Positions 33,301 to 41,795 of a stretch of DNA of 64,000 nucleotides are shown here, in pieces. The notes beneath the pieces were generated by a model that did no database searches, was not told the origin of the DNA, and was given only the letters and a program-made list of their open reading frames with translations. Position 1 is the stretch's first letter; every line of letters begins with the position of its first letter. The position numbers and the translations under genes are program-made. Origin of the DNA: Sutterella faecalis (GTDB lineage: Bacteria > Pseudomonadota > Gammaproteobacteria > Burkholderiales > Burkholderiaceae_F); contig NZ_CP040882.1 in assembly GCF_006337085.1 (NCBI RefSeq), positions 806,001 to 870,000 of the forward strand, read 5' to 3'.

Positions 33301-34444
33301 ATGAAATACGCAACACTAGCCGTTCATGGCGGTTTGAAGGATGAATCCCACCAGGCAGTCGCCTACCCCGTCTATCTCTCATCGACCTTCATTCAGCCCG
33401 ACTCCGAACACTTTCAGGCCTACGGCTACTCGAGAAGCGCCAACCCGACCCGTGCTTCGGTAGAAAAGCTCGTCGCGGATCTCGAGGGCGCGAAGCACGC
33501 CTTTGCGACGAGTTCCGGAATGGCCGCCAATGCCCTCGTTTTCGAGCTTCTTGAGCAAGGCGACCGCGTTCTCATCTCGAGCGACGTCTATGGCGGCACA
33601 TGGCTCTTCACGACGCAGCTCTTTGCAAAGCGCGGAATCGAGTTCGAGGTTGTCGACGACTTCAACACCTACGACTTCACCAAAGCCCCGGCCAATACGC
33701 GCCTTGCCTTCATTGAAAGCCCGACGAACCCGCTTCTCACCGTAACGGACATCCGCAGGGTTGCCGCCGCCGCAAAGGCCCGCGGCATTCTCACCGTCGT
33801 CGACAATACGTTCCTTACCTCCTACCTTCAGAAGCCGCTCGATCTCGGCGCCGACATCGTCGTCTACTCGGCCACCAAGTATTACGCCGGCCATTCGGAC
33901 CTTCTCGCCGGCTTCGTGGTTCTCAACGACGACACGCTCTATGAGCGCTTAAGGATCTACAGCAAAGCGCTCGGCGGAATTCTCGACCCGCTCGACAGCT
34001 TCCTCGTTTCCCGCGGCATCCGCACGCTCCCGCTTCGCATGGATCAGCACAACCGCAATGCTGAGCGTGTAGCGGAATTCCTCTCGTCGCACCCGGGAGC
34101 TGAAAAAGTCTTCTATCCAGGGCTCCCGGATCATCCGGGCCACGCCATCCAGGCCAAGCAGGCGCGCGGCAGCGGCGGCGTTCTCTCCTTCCGCTTCAAC
34201 GAAGCCGGCTACGACCTCAATCGGTTCGTGAAGGCCCTTCGCATCTTTGCCTTTGCGGTGAGCTTAGGGGGCGTCGAATCGCTGATCTGCCGCCCGGCCA
34301 CGATGACGCACGAATCCTATGCGCCCCGAACTCCAGCAGAAGCTCGGCATCACCCGGAATCTCCTGCGGGTCGCCGTCGGCATTGAAGACCCCGAAGACC
34401 TCATCAAGGACCTTGAAAACGCCTTCGCCCAGGCGAAGCGCTGA
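33301..34444 (+). pseudogene. Cystathionine gamma-synthase/lyase-type PLP enzyme, frameshifted near the 3' end
   Basis: Cys/Met-metabolism PLP family. The ATG at 33301 follows AAGGATATCAA. PLP signs are YSRSANPTRASVEKLVADLE, SSGMAANALVF, VVDNTFLTSYLQKPLDLGAD in order, and the Schiff-base lysine in VYSATKYYAGHSDLLAG (about residue 200). Near the end SLGGVESLICRPATMTHESYA is intact, then a C4 run at 34324-34327 shifts the frame to a stop at 34384-34386. Removing one C restores ELQQKLGITRNLLRVA and on to a TGA at 34442-34444, the expected 380-residue protein. Member of the MetB/MetC/MccB group; the neighbouring cystine-type transporter hints at cystathionine or cysteine cleavage. Error, decay and phase variation are all possible. 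Confidence 0.85.
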
Positions 34445-34545
34445 TTCGATTCCATCCGTTTTCCGGAAGCCCGGGCATTTCATTCCTTTCTATTGACGCT
34501 CCCGTCCGGGCTTCCGGCCCCATTTTTTCCATCAGGACATCCATC

Positions 34546-35358
34546 ATGGCTATCTTTTCATCCCTTCGCCGCACGTTCCTTTCCGCTGCCGTCTTCACGG
34601 CCACCTTCGCCGCGCTGGGTCTCCCCCTCGCTCCGGCCCATGCCGCCGACGGGGATCTTCTCCAGAAAATCAAAGCCGCCGGAGAAATCCGGATCGGCAC
34701 CGAAGGCACCTACCCGCCCTACACCTACCATGACGAAAAAGGAGCGCTCACGGGCTTTGATGTTGAAATTGCCGAAGCCATAGCGAGGAAGCTCGGCGTC
34801 AAACCGCGCTTCATCGAAACCGCCTGGGATTCGATGATTGCCGGGATCGACGCGAACCGCTTCGACATCATCGTGAACCAGGTCGCCGCCACACCAGAAC
34901 GCAAGGAAAAATACGACTTTTCCGAACCCTACCTCTACGTGACGGGCGCCGTCATCGTGAAGAAGGGAAATCAGGAAATCCGCAGCCTCAGGGACCTCAG
35001 GGGAAAGCGCGCCGCGCAGACCGTCACCTCCGACTGGGCAGATCAGGCCCGCAAGGCGGGAGCTGAAATCGTGAGCGTTCAGGATTTTTCGCAGTCCGTC
35101 CAGCTCGTGGCCTCGGGACGCGCCGATGCAACGATCAATTCGGAAGTGTCGACGCTCGACTTCCTGAGCCAGAAGCCTGATGCGCCGATCGAGATCGTCG
35201 AGCGCACGCGTTCAGGAAACGGCATCGCAATTCCCTTCCGCAAAGGCAATCCCGAATTCAAGGCCGCCATCGACAAGGCGCTCGAGGAGCTCAGGGCCGA
35301 CGGCACGCTCTCGAAGATCTCTCTCAAATACCTCCGCACCGACGTGACGAAGGATTAA
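34546..35358 (+). CDS. Polar amino-acid ABC receptor, cystine-type (TcyA/FliY-like)
   Basis: A 270-residue periplasmic solute-binding protein, family 3. Signal peptide to about residue 37 (cleavage after PAHA). The family start GEIRIGTEGTYPPYTYHD and GALTGFDVEIAEAIARKLG, then DSMIAGIDANRFDIIVNQV and YDFSEPYLYVTGAV, match the cystine-binding FliY/TcyA group. It lies 102 bases after the cystathionine-type gene and 120 before its permease. Confidence 0.88.
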   Translation: MAIFSSLRRTFLSAAVFTATFAALGLPLAPAHAADGDLLQKIKAAGEIRIGTEGTYPPYTYHDEKGALTGFDVEIAEAIARKLGVKPRFIETAWDSMIAGIDANRFDIIVNQVAATPERKEKYDFSEPYLYVTGAVIVKKGNQEIRSLRDLRGKRAAQTVTSDWADQARKAGAEIVSVQDFSQSVQLVASGRADATINSEVSTLDFLSQKPDAPIEIVERTRSGNGIAIPFRKGNPEFKAAIDKALEELRADGTLSKISLKYLRTDVTKD

Positions 35359-35477
35359 GTCACCCTTCCCTCTGCGATGCAAAGCCGCCCTGCCGGGAGG
35401 AGTCAATCCTCCCGGCAGCCTCTACATCTTTCCCTGAAGATCCGACTCCATCCGGCAAAGATGCCGGGAAATCCGCC

Positions 35478-36143
35478 ATGAACGACCGCATCATCGGAAT
35501 CCTTGAGGATTCATTCACGCAGCTCATCATTCCGGGCATCACAGCGACCATTCCGCTCACGCTCATCTCCTTTGCCTTCGGTCTCGCCATTGCGCTTCTG
35601 CTCGCAATCGTGCGGACGAAGGATGTGCCCGTGCTCTCGACCTTCGCGCGCCTCTATGTCTGGATCTTCCGGGGAACGCCGCTCCTCGTGCAGCTTTTCG
35701 TCATTTTTTACGGGCTCCCGAGCATCGGCATCACGCTCGAAGCCTTTCCGTCGGCAATCATCGCCTTTTCGCTCAACGTGGGCGCCTACGCTTCGGAAGC
35801 AATTCGCGGCGCCATCGCGGCAGTCCCAAAAGGACAGTTTGACGCCGGCGCCTCCATGGGCATGAATTACCTTCAGATCATGCGGTTCATCATCCTCCCG
35901 CAGGCGATCCGGATCGCCTATCCGCCGCTTTTCAACGAATTCATCTCGCTCGTGAAGAGCACGTCTCTTGCTTCATCCATCACGGTGATCGAAATGTTCA
36001 TGAGCGCGCAGCGGATCGCCGCGCGCACCTATGAGCCCTTCTGGCTCTATCTGGAAGCGGCGGCGATCTACCTTCTCTTTTCAACGGTGCTGACGCGACT
36101 TCAGGCGATCGGCGAAAAGCGGCTCAATCGATACAGGCACTGA
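35478..36143 (+). CDS. Polar amino-acid ABC permease (TcyB/YecS-like)
   Basis: A 221-residue permease of the HisM/GlnP family with about 5 membrane segments. Motifs: YVWIFRGTPLLVQLFVIFYGLP (about 54-75), the EAA loop SEAIRGAIAAVPKGQFDAGASMG (about 105-127) and LFNEFISLVKSTSLASSI. It closely follows the pattern of cystine permeases TcyB/YecS. No ATPase gene follows in this window, so the system must borrow one encoded elsewhere. Confidence 0.88.
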   Translation: MNDRIIGILEDSFTQLIIPGITATIPLTLISFAFGLAIALLLAIVRTKDVPVLSTFARLYVWIFRGTPLLVQLFVIFYGLPSIGITLEAFPSAIIAFSLNVGAYASEAIRGAIAAVPKGQFDAGASMGMNYLQIMRFIILPQAIRIAYPPLFNEFISLVKSTSLASSITVIEMFMSAQRIAARTYEPFWLYLEAAAIYLLFSTVLTRLQAIGEKRLNRYRH

Positions 36144-36391
36144 GAAAGTCATCCTTCCTGTCTGAACGGTGACTATGCGCATGGACCTGGTGCAAGTCAG
36201 GAGTTTTCATGAGCGTTTGCCCAAGATCCTCCTTAAAGCCCATCAACTTGATGCGTCTTTAAAGTTCTGAAGAGGCCGCATCCTTAGCCAGCCACTATAG
36301 ATTGTGATAAGCACAACACTAAACCACATTTTCAGAACGACATGCCACACTTCTCCTAAGATGGTCTAAACAATTTTTCAAAGGACTGCAC
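36144..36391. other. 248-bp gap after the permease gene
   Basis: No ORF, RNA gene or terminator recognised. The expected third gene of the amino-acid ABC operon (ATPase) is absent. A lower-GC stretch begins near 36290. Confidence 0.5.
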
Positions 36392-36661
36392 GTGACGCAA
36401 TTTATCTTGTCGGCGCTGTCGAATGACGTTTCCTATCTGAAGGGAGTCATCACCGACAACATCGCGCCCAAAGACTCCATCGAGCTCGCCAGCAACGTCT
36501 GGCTTGTCGCCTTTGAAGGGACCGCGCAAAAACTGGCTGAACAGCTCGGTCTTGAGGATGGTGCGCATGGAAACTACATCATCGCCTCCATGAACGGCGT
36601 AAATGGTTTCGTTCCCCAACCCGTCATTCAGTGGATCGATGAGCATGACAGAAATAAATAA
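36392..36661 (+). CDS. Small hypothetical protein
   Basis: 89 residues from a GTG start behind AAAGGA. The segment SNVWLVAFEGTAQKLAEQLG, then NYIIASMNGVNGFVPQPVIQWI, gives a beta-alpha-beta pattern loosely reminiscent of Cas2/SinR-like ferredoxin folds, but I do not claim membership. Its end overlaps the next ORF by 23 bases, so the two are coupled. Low GC relative to the flanks. Confidence 0.6.
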   Translation: MTQFILSALSNDVSYLKGVITDNIAPKDSIELASNVWLVAFEGTAQKLAEQLGLEDGAHGNYIIASMNGVNGFVPQPVIQWIDEHDRNK

Positions 36662-36977
36662 GACCATAGATGCTTCATCCATAAATCGAGAGCTTGGGGA
36701 AACATCAACCCGTATGGATGATCATCAGCGCAGGCTTGGAGATCTTGAAAGCGAAATGAAGGTCACAAGACAACGCTTGGAAAATATTGTTACCCGATTG
36801 GGGAGCCTCGAGAAAAATTCAGAAGCGATCTAAAAATCACTGGATGACCTCGTTGCACAAAGCCACCATCTGTCTGGGTTCATCGGCGGATTTAAAACGG
36901 CCTCCAACCTTTACTACATTATCGGGGCGATTCTTTTTACTGCCGTGGGTTTTGTCTTGAAGACTTTCCTCAAATAG
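36639..36977 (+). pseudogene. Coiled-coil plus C-terminal membrane-anchor protein with internal stop
   Basis: A 112-codon frame starting MSMTEINKTIDASS, with a heptad-rich coiled coil (about 25-60: RMDDHQRRLGDLESEMKVT, RLENIVTRLGSLEKN), an in-frame TAA at 36831, and then SLDDLVAQSHHLSGF and a hydrophobic anchor LYYIIGAILFTAVGFVLKTF before a TAG. The reading frame continues sensibly past the TAA, so a nonsense mutation is likely; a truncated 64-residue product without the anchor is otherwise made. The layout resembles XhlA-type or other small phage membrane proteins. Confidence 0.6.
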
Positions 36978-37146
36978 AGAAGACATCAGCCGACGCCCAA
37001 AACTTCCCCCGGTCTCAGCCGATCCGATTTCTCACCCAGAAAGAGAAACGCACTGCCGCTGCAAGGATGGGAATCGAGTTCTCTTAGCCGGGGAAGGCCG
37101 CGCTCTATTCCTGCGGAGAGATTTTTGTTGACGCACCCTCAATTGC
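36978..37146. other. Gap before the tandem RNA genes
   Basis: No gene or repeat recognised. It ends at the TTGACA promoter of the first RNA. Confidence 0.4.
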
Positions 37147-37175
37147 TTGACAATTATTTGATTTTTCAAAATAAT
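37147..37175 (+). promoter_or_regulatory. Sigma-70 promoter of RNA copy A
   Basis: TTGACA (37147-37152), 17-bp spacer, AATAAT (37170-37175). Predicted start near 37182, just at the first base-paired element. Confidence 0.75.
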
Positions 37176-37181
37176 ATTTGA

Positions 37182-37333
37182 CAAACGGATATGTTCCCGT
37201 TGCGACTACCCTCGTCCCTGTGATGGAGGGCATTCGAAGTGGCGGGAATCAGACCAGTTTCGCCGTGGCTAGGTGAAGGCGATTCCTCCGTTTCCCGAAG
37301 CCGGCGATCATCCAACGATCGCCGGCTTCTTTT
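37182..37333 (+). ncRNA. Structured small RNA, copy A (family not recognised)
   Basis: About 150 nt with its own promoter and terminator. A closing stem AAACGGA (37183-37189) with TCCGTTT (37287-37293) encloses conserved single-stranded blocks shared with copy B: GGATATGTTCCCGTTGCG, AGTGGCG, CAGACCAG and a TCCTCCG end. The internal hairpin CCCTC/GAGGG (37209-37213 with 37226-37230) is replaced by different paired bases in copy B, that is, by covariation. It ends with a 13-bp terminator stem (37297-37309 with 37317-37329) and T residues. There is no plausible conserved ORF. Confidence 0.7.
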
Positions 37334-37469
37334 GCGATTGCCTCAGCGTGCGGCAATTACGAATGACGAAGCCGCCTTCAGACGCATGATGAACAGCTTC
37401 TCCGCGATCCCATTCGATTCAGTGAAGGCATCCTCAAAGGCATGCCTCAAGCCGCAGTCATCTCATTAT

Positions 37470-37499
37470 TTGACAAATAGATGATTTTTCAGGAATAAT
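37470..37499 (+). promoter_or_regulatory. Sigma-70 promoter of RNA copy B
   Basis: TTGACA (37470-37475) and AATAAT (37494-37499) with an 18-bp spacer; flanking bases GATTTTTCA are shared with the promoter of copy A. Confidence 0.7.
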
Positions 37500-37505
37500 A
37501 TTTTC

Positions 37506-37660
37506 CAAACGGATATGTTCCCGTTGCGGCTGCCGTCGGCTTCGGCTTGACGGCCTGTCAAAGTGGCGAAAACAGACCAGGCTCATCGAGGTCAGCTGAA
37601 GGTGAGTCCTCCGTTGATCAAGCGAAAGCCGGCTGTCACTCAGTGATTGCCGGCTTTTTT
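37506..37660 (+). ncRNA. Structured small RNA, copy B (paralogue of copy A)
   Basis: About 155 nt. Closing stem AAACGGA (37507-37513) with TCCGTT (37610-37615). The internal hairpin is GCCGTC/GACGGC (37532-37537 with 37549-37554) in the same place as the CCCTC/GAGGG hairpin of copy A. The conserved GGATATGTTCCCGTTGCG and AGTGGCG blocks are kept. The terminator stem at 37625-37657 is followed by T6. It lies 324 bases after copy A in the same orientation, with a 130-bp spacer holding nothing recognisable. Confidence 0.7.
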
Positions 37661-37716
37661 CGTATGGCTGACAATGCAGTTTCCGAACGCCATTTCCTTC
37701 AATCGCTCCCGGAATA

Positions 37717-37749
37717 AAAAAAGCCCCTTCTGCAAACGTAGAAAGGGCT
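37717..37749 (-). terminator. Terminator of tRNA-Ser
   Basis: Stem GCCCcTTCT/AGAAaGGGC (37724-37732 with 37741-37749), followed on the minus strand by seven T residues (A7 at 37717-37723 on the plus strand). Confidence 0.75.
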
Positions 37750-37827
37750 ATTTTGAGCGCATCGCTTATGGCGCTACTTATGGCGGTTTTTAAAATCGCC
37801 TCGATTTCCTACTGCCGCAAAGGGGTT

Positions 37828-37916
37828 TGGCGGAAGGAGTGGGATTCGAACCCACGGAAGTTATTAGCTTCGCCGGTTTTCAAGACCGGTGCATTCAACC
37901 ACTCTGCCATCCTTCC
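37828..37916 (-). tRNA. tRNA-Ser (anticodon UGA)
   Basis: On the minus strand an 89-nt cloverleaf: 7-bp acceptor stem GGAAGGA/TCCTTCC, D-arm GCAGAGTGG, anticodon stem-loop CCGGTCTTGAAAACCGG with TGA, a long variable arm (GCGAAGCTAATAACTTCC) typical of class II tRNAs, a T-arm with GGGTTCGAATCCC, discriminator G and an encoded CCA at 37830-37828. Confidence 0.97.
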
Positions 37917-38157
37917 GGGATGCATAGGAGCAAGAAGTTTTCGGATTTTATATGAGAGACGTTCTGCCCGCAAGGAGGAAGCTCGATCGAGCACGTTGAT
38001 GGGCCTTCAGGAACCGCAACTGCTGCGCCTGACGAAGCTCTGCCCGACAGTTTGCTTTGAGAGCCGTCTCCAGACGCGAGCATCAGCAGCCGCCGAAAGC
38101 AAAACAGGAGCTCGGAAAGCCCCTGTTTCTGCACTCAACGGATGAATGCCTCAGGCG

Positions 38158-39228
38158 TTAAGCCTTTGCAGCCTTCCCGAGCTTCTGCGAGGAGCCTTCG
38201 TCGCGAAGCTCGAGCGCATCCTCAATATCCTTGGGGTCTGCAGCCGTCTGCGGTTCAGCCACGACGTCGAAGAACCCGTAGCCGCGCATGCGCTCGGCTC
38301 GGCGCTCAAGGAGATCGTCAATCGGAAGCTTCATGAGCGCGCGAAGTTCATCGATGAGCGCCTGCTTCAGATTCATGGCCATCAGCTTGGGATCACGGTG
38401 CGCACCGCCCAGGGGCTCAGAGATGACGCGATCGACAAGGCCGAGCTTCGAGAGCCTGTCGGCCGTGAGCGCAAGCGCTTCCGCAGCGCGCGGAGCCTGC
38501 CCCGCGTCCTTCCAGAGAATGGAGGCGCAGCCTTCGGGAGAAATCACCGAATAGGTCGAATACTGAAGCATCATCACGATGTCGGCCACGGCAATCGCGA
38601 GCGCGCCGCCCGATCCGCCTTCACCGATCACGCAGGTGATGACGGGAACCCGAAGCCCCGCCATTTCAAAGAGATTGCGGCCGATGGCCTCGGACTGACC
38701 GCGCTCCTCGGCATCGATGCCGGGATACGCACCCGGCGTATCGACAAAGGTGACGACCGGAAGATCAAACTTCTCGGCAAGCTCCATGAGCCTCAAGGCC
38801 TTTCGGTACCCCTCGGGCTTTGCCATGCCGAAATTGCGCTGCGTGCGTTCCTTAAGCGTTCTCCCCTTCTGGTGACCGATCACGACGACATTCATGTCGG
38901 CAAGACGCGCGAGACCGCCCACGATGGCCTGATCGTCTGCAAACGCGCGGTCGCCGTGGAGTTCATGGAAATCCGTGAAGATTTCATCGATGTAGTCAAG
39001 CGTATAGGGGCGCGCCGGGTGGCGTGCGACGAGCGAGCACTGCCAGGGCGTGAGGGACGCGTAGATCTTCTTGACGAGCTCATTTTCCTTCGCTTCAAGG
39101 GAAGCAATTTCGCTCTCAACCGATACGCCGCTCTTCGACTCCGTTTCCGTGAGCTCGCGCAGTTCATCAATCTTCTTCTCGAGCACCTCAATGTCGTGCT
39201 CGAATTCAAGGAATACTTTCTTGGCCAT
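38158..39228 (-). CDS. accA: Acetyl-CoA carboxylase carboxyltransferase subunit alpha
   Basis: A 356-residue subunit that, with AccD, moves the carboxyl group from biotin to acetyl-CoA in fatty-acid synthesis. The start at 39228 (MAKKVFLEFEHDIEVLEKKI) follows GGAAAAG and matches the usual AccA length near 320 plus a longer C-terminal tail. Motifs: LTPWQCSLVARHPARPYTLDY (about 60-80), IGHQKGRT, VTFVDTPGAYPGIDAEERGQ (about 157-176) and GEGGSGGALAIAVAD (about 200-214). It lies 119 bases after cysS on the same strand. Confidence 0.96.
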   Translation of the reverse strand: MAKKVFLEFEHDIEVLEKKIDELRELTETESKSGVSVESEIASLEAKENELVKKIYASLTPWQCSLVARHPARPYTLDYIDEIFTDFHELHGDRAFADDQAIVGGLARLADMNVVVIGHQKGRTLKERTQRNFGMAKPEGYRKALRLMELAEKFDLPVVTFVDTPGAYPGIDAEERGQSEAIGRNLFEMAGLRVPVITCVIGEGGSGGALAIAVADIVMMLQYSTYSVISPEGCASILWKDAGQAPRAAEALALTADRLSKLGLVDRVISEPLGGAHRDPKLMAMNLKQALIDELRALMKLPIDDLLERRAERMRGYGFFDVVAEPQTAADPKDIEDALELRDEGSSQKLGKAAKA

Positions 39229-39347
39229 CTTTTCCGTGCTCAGCTGCTCCATTGAGCGCTGTTGATGTTGGGTCGGTCGCTCTGCGGCTTTTTCCTGCAA
39301 AGGGGAAGCGCCGCAGAGGATTGAAGTGATTCGATTTCAGAGCGCGA

Positions 39348-40754
39348 TCAGATCCTGCGCCACGTTGTGCCGCCGGGACCGTCCTGAAGCTCCACGCCTT
39401 CGGCGAGAAGGCCCTTTCTGATCTCGTCGGCGCGCGCGAAGTTCTTTGCCTTCTTCGCGGCGGCGCGCTCGGCAATCAAGGCCTCAATCCGGGCTTCTTC
39501 GCCCGCATCCTGGATCCCGCCCTGGAGGAACTTCTCCGGATCGTTCGTGAGGATGTTGAGAATATGGCCGAGACCGAGGAGCTGGCGAACGAGTTCTTCG
39601 GAACCCGTACGGTTGATTTCCGTCGCGAGTTCAAAGAGCACGGCAACCGCCTGCGCCGTGTTGAAGTCGTCGTCCATCGCCTCGCGGAAGCGCGCCGCAT
39701 AGGGCTCTTCCCAGTCAAGAGGCTGCCCGTCGCCCTTCCGGCCCTTGAGGGCCGTATAAAGGCGAACCAGTCCCTTATGGGCTTCCTCGATGAGGCCCGA
39801 GGAGAAGGTGATGGGGCTTCTGTACTGGCTTCTCAGGAGGAAGAAGCGGAGCACCTCGGCGCCGAAGCCGTCGCCGTAGGCTTCGTTCGTTTCCTTGAGC
39901 GCATCGCGGATGGTCCAGAAGTTGCCGAGCGACTTGCTCATCTTCTCTTCCGTGCCGTCGGCCGACCGAACGCGCAGCGGCCCCGAATGCATCCAGTAGT
40001 TGGCGAATGTTTTGCCGGTTGCCGCCTCGCTCTGCGCTATTTCATTTTCATGGTGCGGGAAGATGAGGTCCGGGCCGCCGCCATGAATGTCAATCGTTTC
40101 GCCGAGAAGGTTCATCGCCATCGCCGAGCACTCGATGTGCCAGCCCGGACGGCCGCAGCCCCACTTCGAGGTCCACTGCGGCTCGCCCGGCTTCGCGCTC
40201 TTCCAGAGAACGAAGTCGAGGGGATCGCGCTTGCCTTCAGCAACCTGCACGCGGGCGCCCGACTGAAGATCGTCGATCGACTTGCCCGAGAGGCGGCCGT
40301 AATTCTTGAAGCCCCTCACGGAATAGTCGACGTCGCCGTCGGCCGCGTGATAGGCGTAGCCCTTTTCCTCGAGCTTTTCGATGAGGCCGAGCATCTGCGG
40401 AATGTATTCGGTTGCGCGGGGCTCAAATGTCGGAGCAAGGCACCCGAGCGCAATCATGTCTTCCTGCATGGCCTTTGCGAATTCGGCCGTGAGGGCGTCG
40501 GTCGTGATGCCGCGTTCCGCCGCGCGGCGGATGATTTTGTCGTCCACATCGGTGATGTTGCGCACGAAGGTCACTTCGTACCCCGAGGCCTCAAGCCAGC
40601 GGCGCACCACATCGAAGGCGACGAACGTGCGTCCGTGGCCGATATGGCAGTAGTCGTAGACGGTGACGCCGCAGACGTACATGCGCACGCGGCCGGGTTC
40701 AATCGATTTGAAGGGGCGCTGTTCGCGCGAATAGGTCGAATAAATCGAAAGCAT
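39348..40754 (-). CDS. cysS: Cysteinyl-tRNA synthetase
   Basis: A 468-residue class I aminoacyl-tRNA synthetase. The start at 40754 (MLSIYSTYSREQRPF) follows CAGGAATTC and is the canonical N-terminus. The HIGH motif is in CHIGHGRTFVAFDV, zinc ligands are in MYVCGVTVYD and GWHIECSAM plus a His, and KMSKS is EEKMSKSLGN (about 265). The C-terminal tRNA-binding region ends in DGPGGTTWRRI. Confidence 0.97.
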   Translation of the reverse strand: MLSIYSTYSREQRPFKSIEPGRVRMYVCGVTVYDYCHIGHGRTFVAFDVVRRWLEASGYEVTFVRNITDVDDKIIRRAAERGITTDALTAEFAKAMQEDMIALGCLAPTFEPRATEYIPQMLGLIEKLEEKGYAYHAADGDVDYSVRGFKNYGRLSGKSIDDLQSGARVQVAEGKRDPLDFVLWKSAKPGEPQWTSKWGCGRPGWHIECSAMAMNLLGETIDIHGGGPDLIFPHHENEIAQSEAATGKTFANYWMHSGPLRVRSADGTEEKMSKSLGNFWTIRDALKETNEAYGDGFGAEVLRFFLLRSQYRSPITFSSGLIEEAHKGLVRLYTALKGRKGDGQPLDWEEPYAARFREAMDDDFNTAQAVAVLFELATEINRTGSEELVRQLLGLGHILNILTNDPEKFLQGGIQDAGEEARIEALIAERAAAKKAKNFARADEIRKGLLAEGVELQDGPGGTTWRRI

Positions 40755-41162
40755 GGAATTCCTGAGAAATCTGTCCCTCTGAAGCGCTTCCGCATAGCCC
40801 TTGTAGCATCGCATGCGCAGGTAGCAGCACGAGCCGTTCTCGCTGATCCAGCGCAGGTGCCGCAGGGACGGGAGAAAAGATTCCCGATACAAAGTTCTGA
40901 TCTTCTGAATCATGTGCGGCGGCTACAATTACGAGCTGAAGCGCCCGGGGCCAATGGCCTCGCGGGCTTTGCTCAATTTTCTGATTCGCTCGCCCCTTGG
41001 GCGAACGGACGAAAGATCATGAGAGTATAGCCGCCCGGCCGGCCCGAACAGCCTTCTGAAGCGTCTTCTCCCATGCCGGAAGCATGCATCAGCCGTTAGC
41101 CTGATGACTCAGGCTCTCCCCAAATATGCGTCGCCGGCTTTCCTCGACCGACACTTGACCCG
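40755..41162. other. 408-bp divergent gap between cysS and the TPR gene
   Basis: No ORF on either strand with a credible start and no RNA hairpin of note. It must contain the cysS and TPR-gene promoters. Confidence 0.45.
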
Positions 41163-41735
41163 ATGAGTAGTTTCATGCGCGCCAAACCAATTCTCCTTTC
41201 CACCTGCGCCGCCCTTGCGCTCGGACTTTCCTTCCTGAGCGCGCCCGCTCTGGCCGCTTCGGAAATGGAGGAGCTTGCGGCAACCCTTCACCCGGGCGAT
41301 TTTTCGCCCAGGGTCGAACAGCTGCTTACGAACGGGCATCCCGCGCAGGCGCTCGAGCTCGCCGACATCGGCATCAAGCGCAATCCCCGGAATGCCCAGC
41401 TTCAGTTCCTGCGCACCGTGAGCCTTGAGTCGCTCGGGCGCACCGAAGACGCCGCGAAGGGCCTCAAATCCCTCATCGCGGCCTACCCGGAAATCCCCGA
41501 ACCCTACAACAACCTCGCCGTCATCGAGGCCGGCTTCGGGAACCTCGAGGAAGCGCAGGGACTGCTCAAGAAGGCGCTCGTCATCAATCCGAAGTTTTCG
41601 CTCGCCCAGAAGAATCTCGGCGACGTCTACCTTGCGCTCGCGCTCGAATGCTATGAGGCGGCAGCGCCCGCACTCGAATCGAACACTGAACTTCAGTCGA
41701 GACTGAGAACATTGAAGCGCATCAGCGGCCGCTGA
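41163..41735 (+). CDS. Exported tetratricopeptide-repeat protein
   Basis: 190 residues with a signal peptide (RAKPILLSTCAALALGLSFLS, cleavage after ALA) and three TPR-like units between about 60 and 160 (QALELADIGIKRNPRNAQLQF; EIPEPYNNLAVIEAGFGNLEEA in order; LVINPKFSLAQKNLGDVYLALA). It is probably periplasmic or lipid-associated and scaffolds other proteins. It precedes two cyclophilins in the same direction, so an envelope folding role is possible. The ATG at 41175 is an alternative start. Confidence 0.8.
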   Translation: MSSFMRAKPILLSTCAALALGLSFLSAPALAASEMEELAATLHPGDFSPRVEQLLTNGHPAQALELADIGIKRNPRNAQLQFLRTVSLESLGRTEDAAKGLKSLIAAYPEIPEPYNNLAVIEAGFGNLEEAQGLLKKALVINPKFSLAQKNLGDVYLALALECYEAAAPALESNTELQSRLRTLKRISGR

Positions 41736-41795
41736 TGCCGCCGCCGGTTCCCGTCCCGACATTCTTTTTTCTTTCAATAGGCCAATCGGACAACC

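Noticed and set aside
36392..36661. Cas2 homologue
   Set aside because: Only a loose beta-alpha-beta resemblance; no catalytic aspartate at the right place, no repeats or other cas genes nearby.
37239..37484. 81-residue ORF across the end of RNA copy A
   Set aside because: It runs through a terminator and the promoter of copy B and has no ribosome site or conservation between copies.
37147..37660. Possible riboswitch (cobalamin or similar) from GGTGA..TCC-like bases
   Set aside because: Each unit ends in its own terminator with no adjacent metabolic gene, and the B12 box and other riboswitch consensuses are absent.
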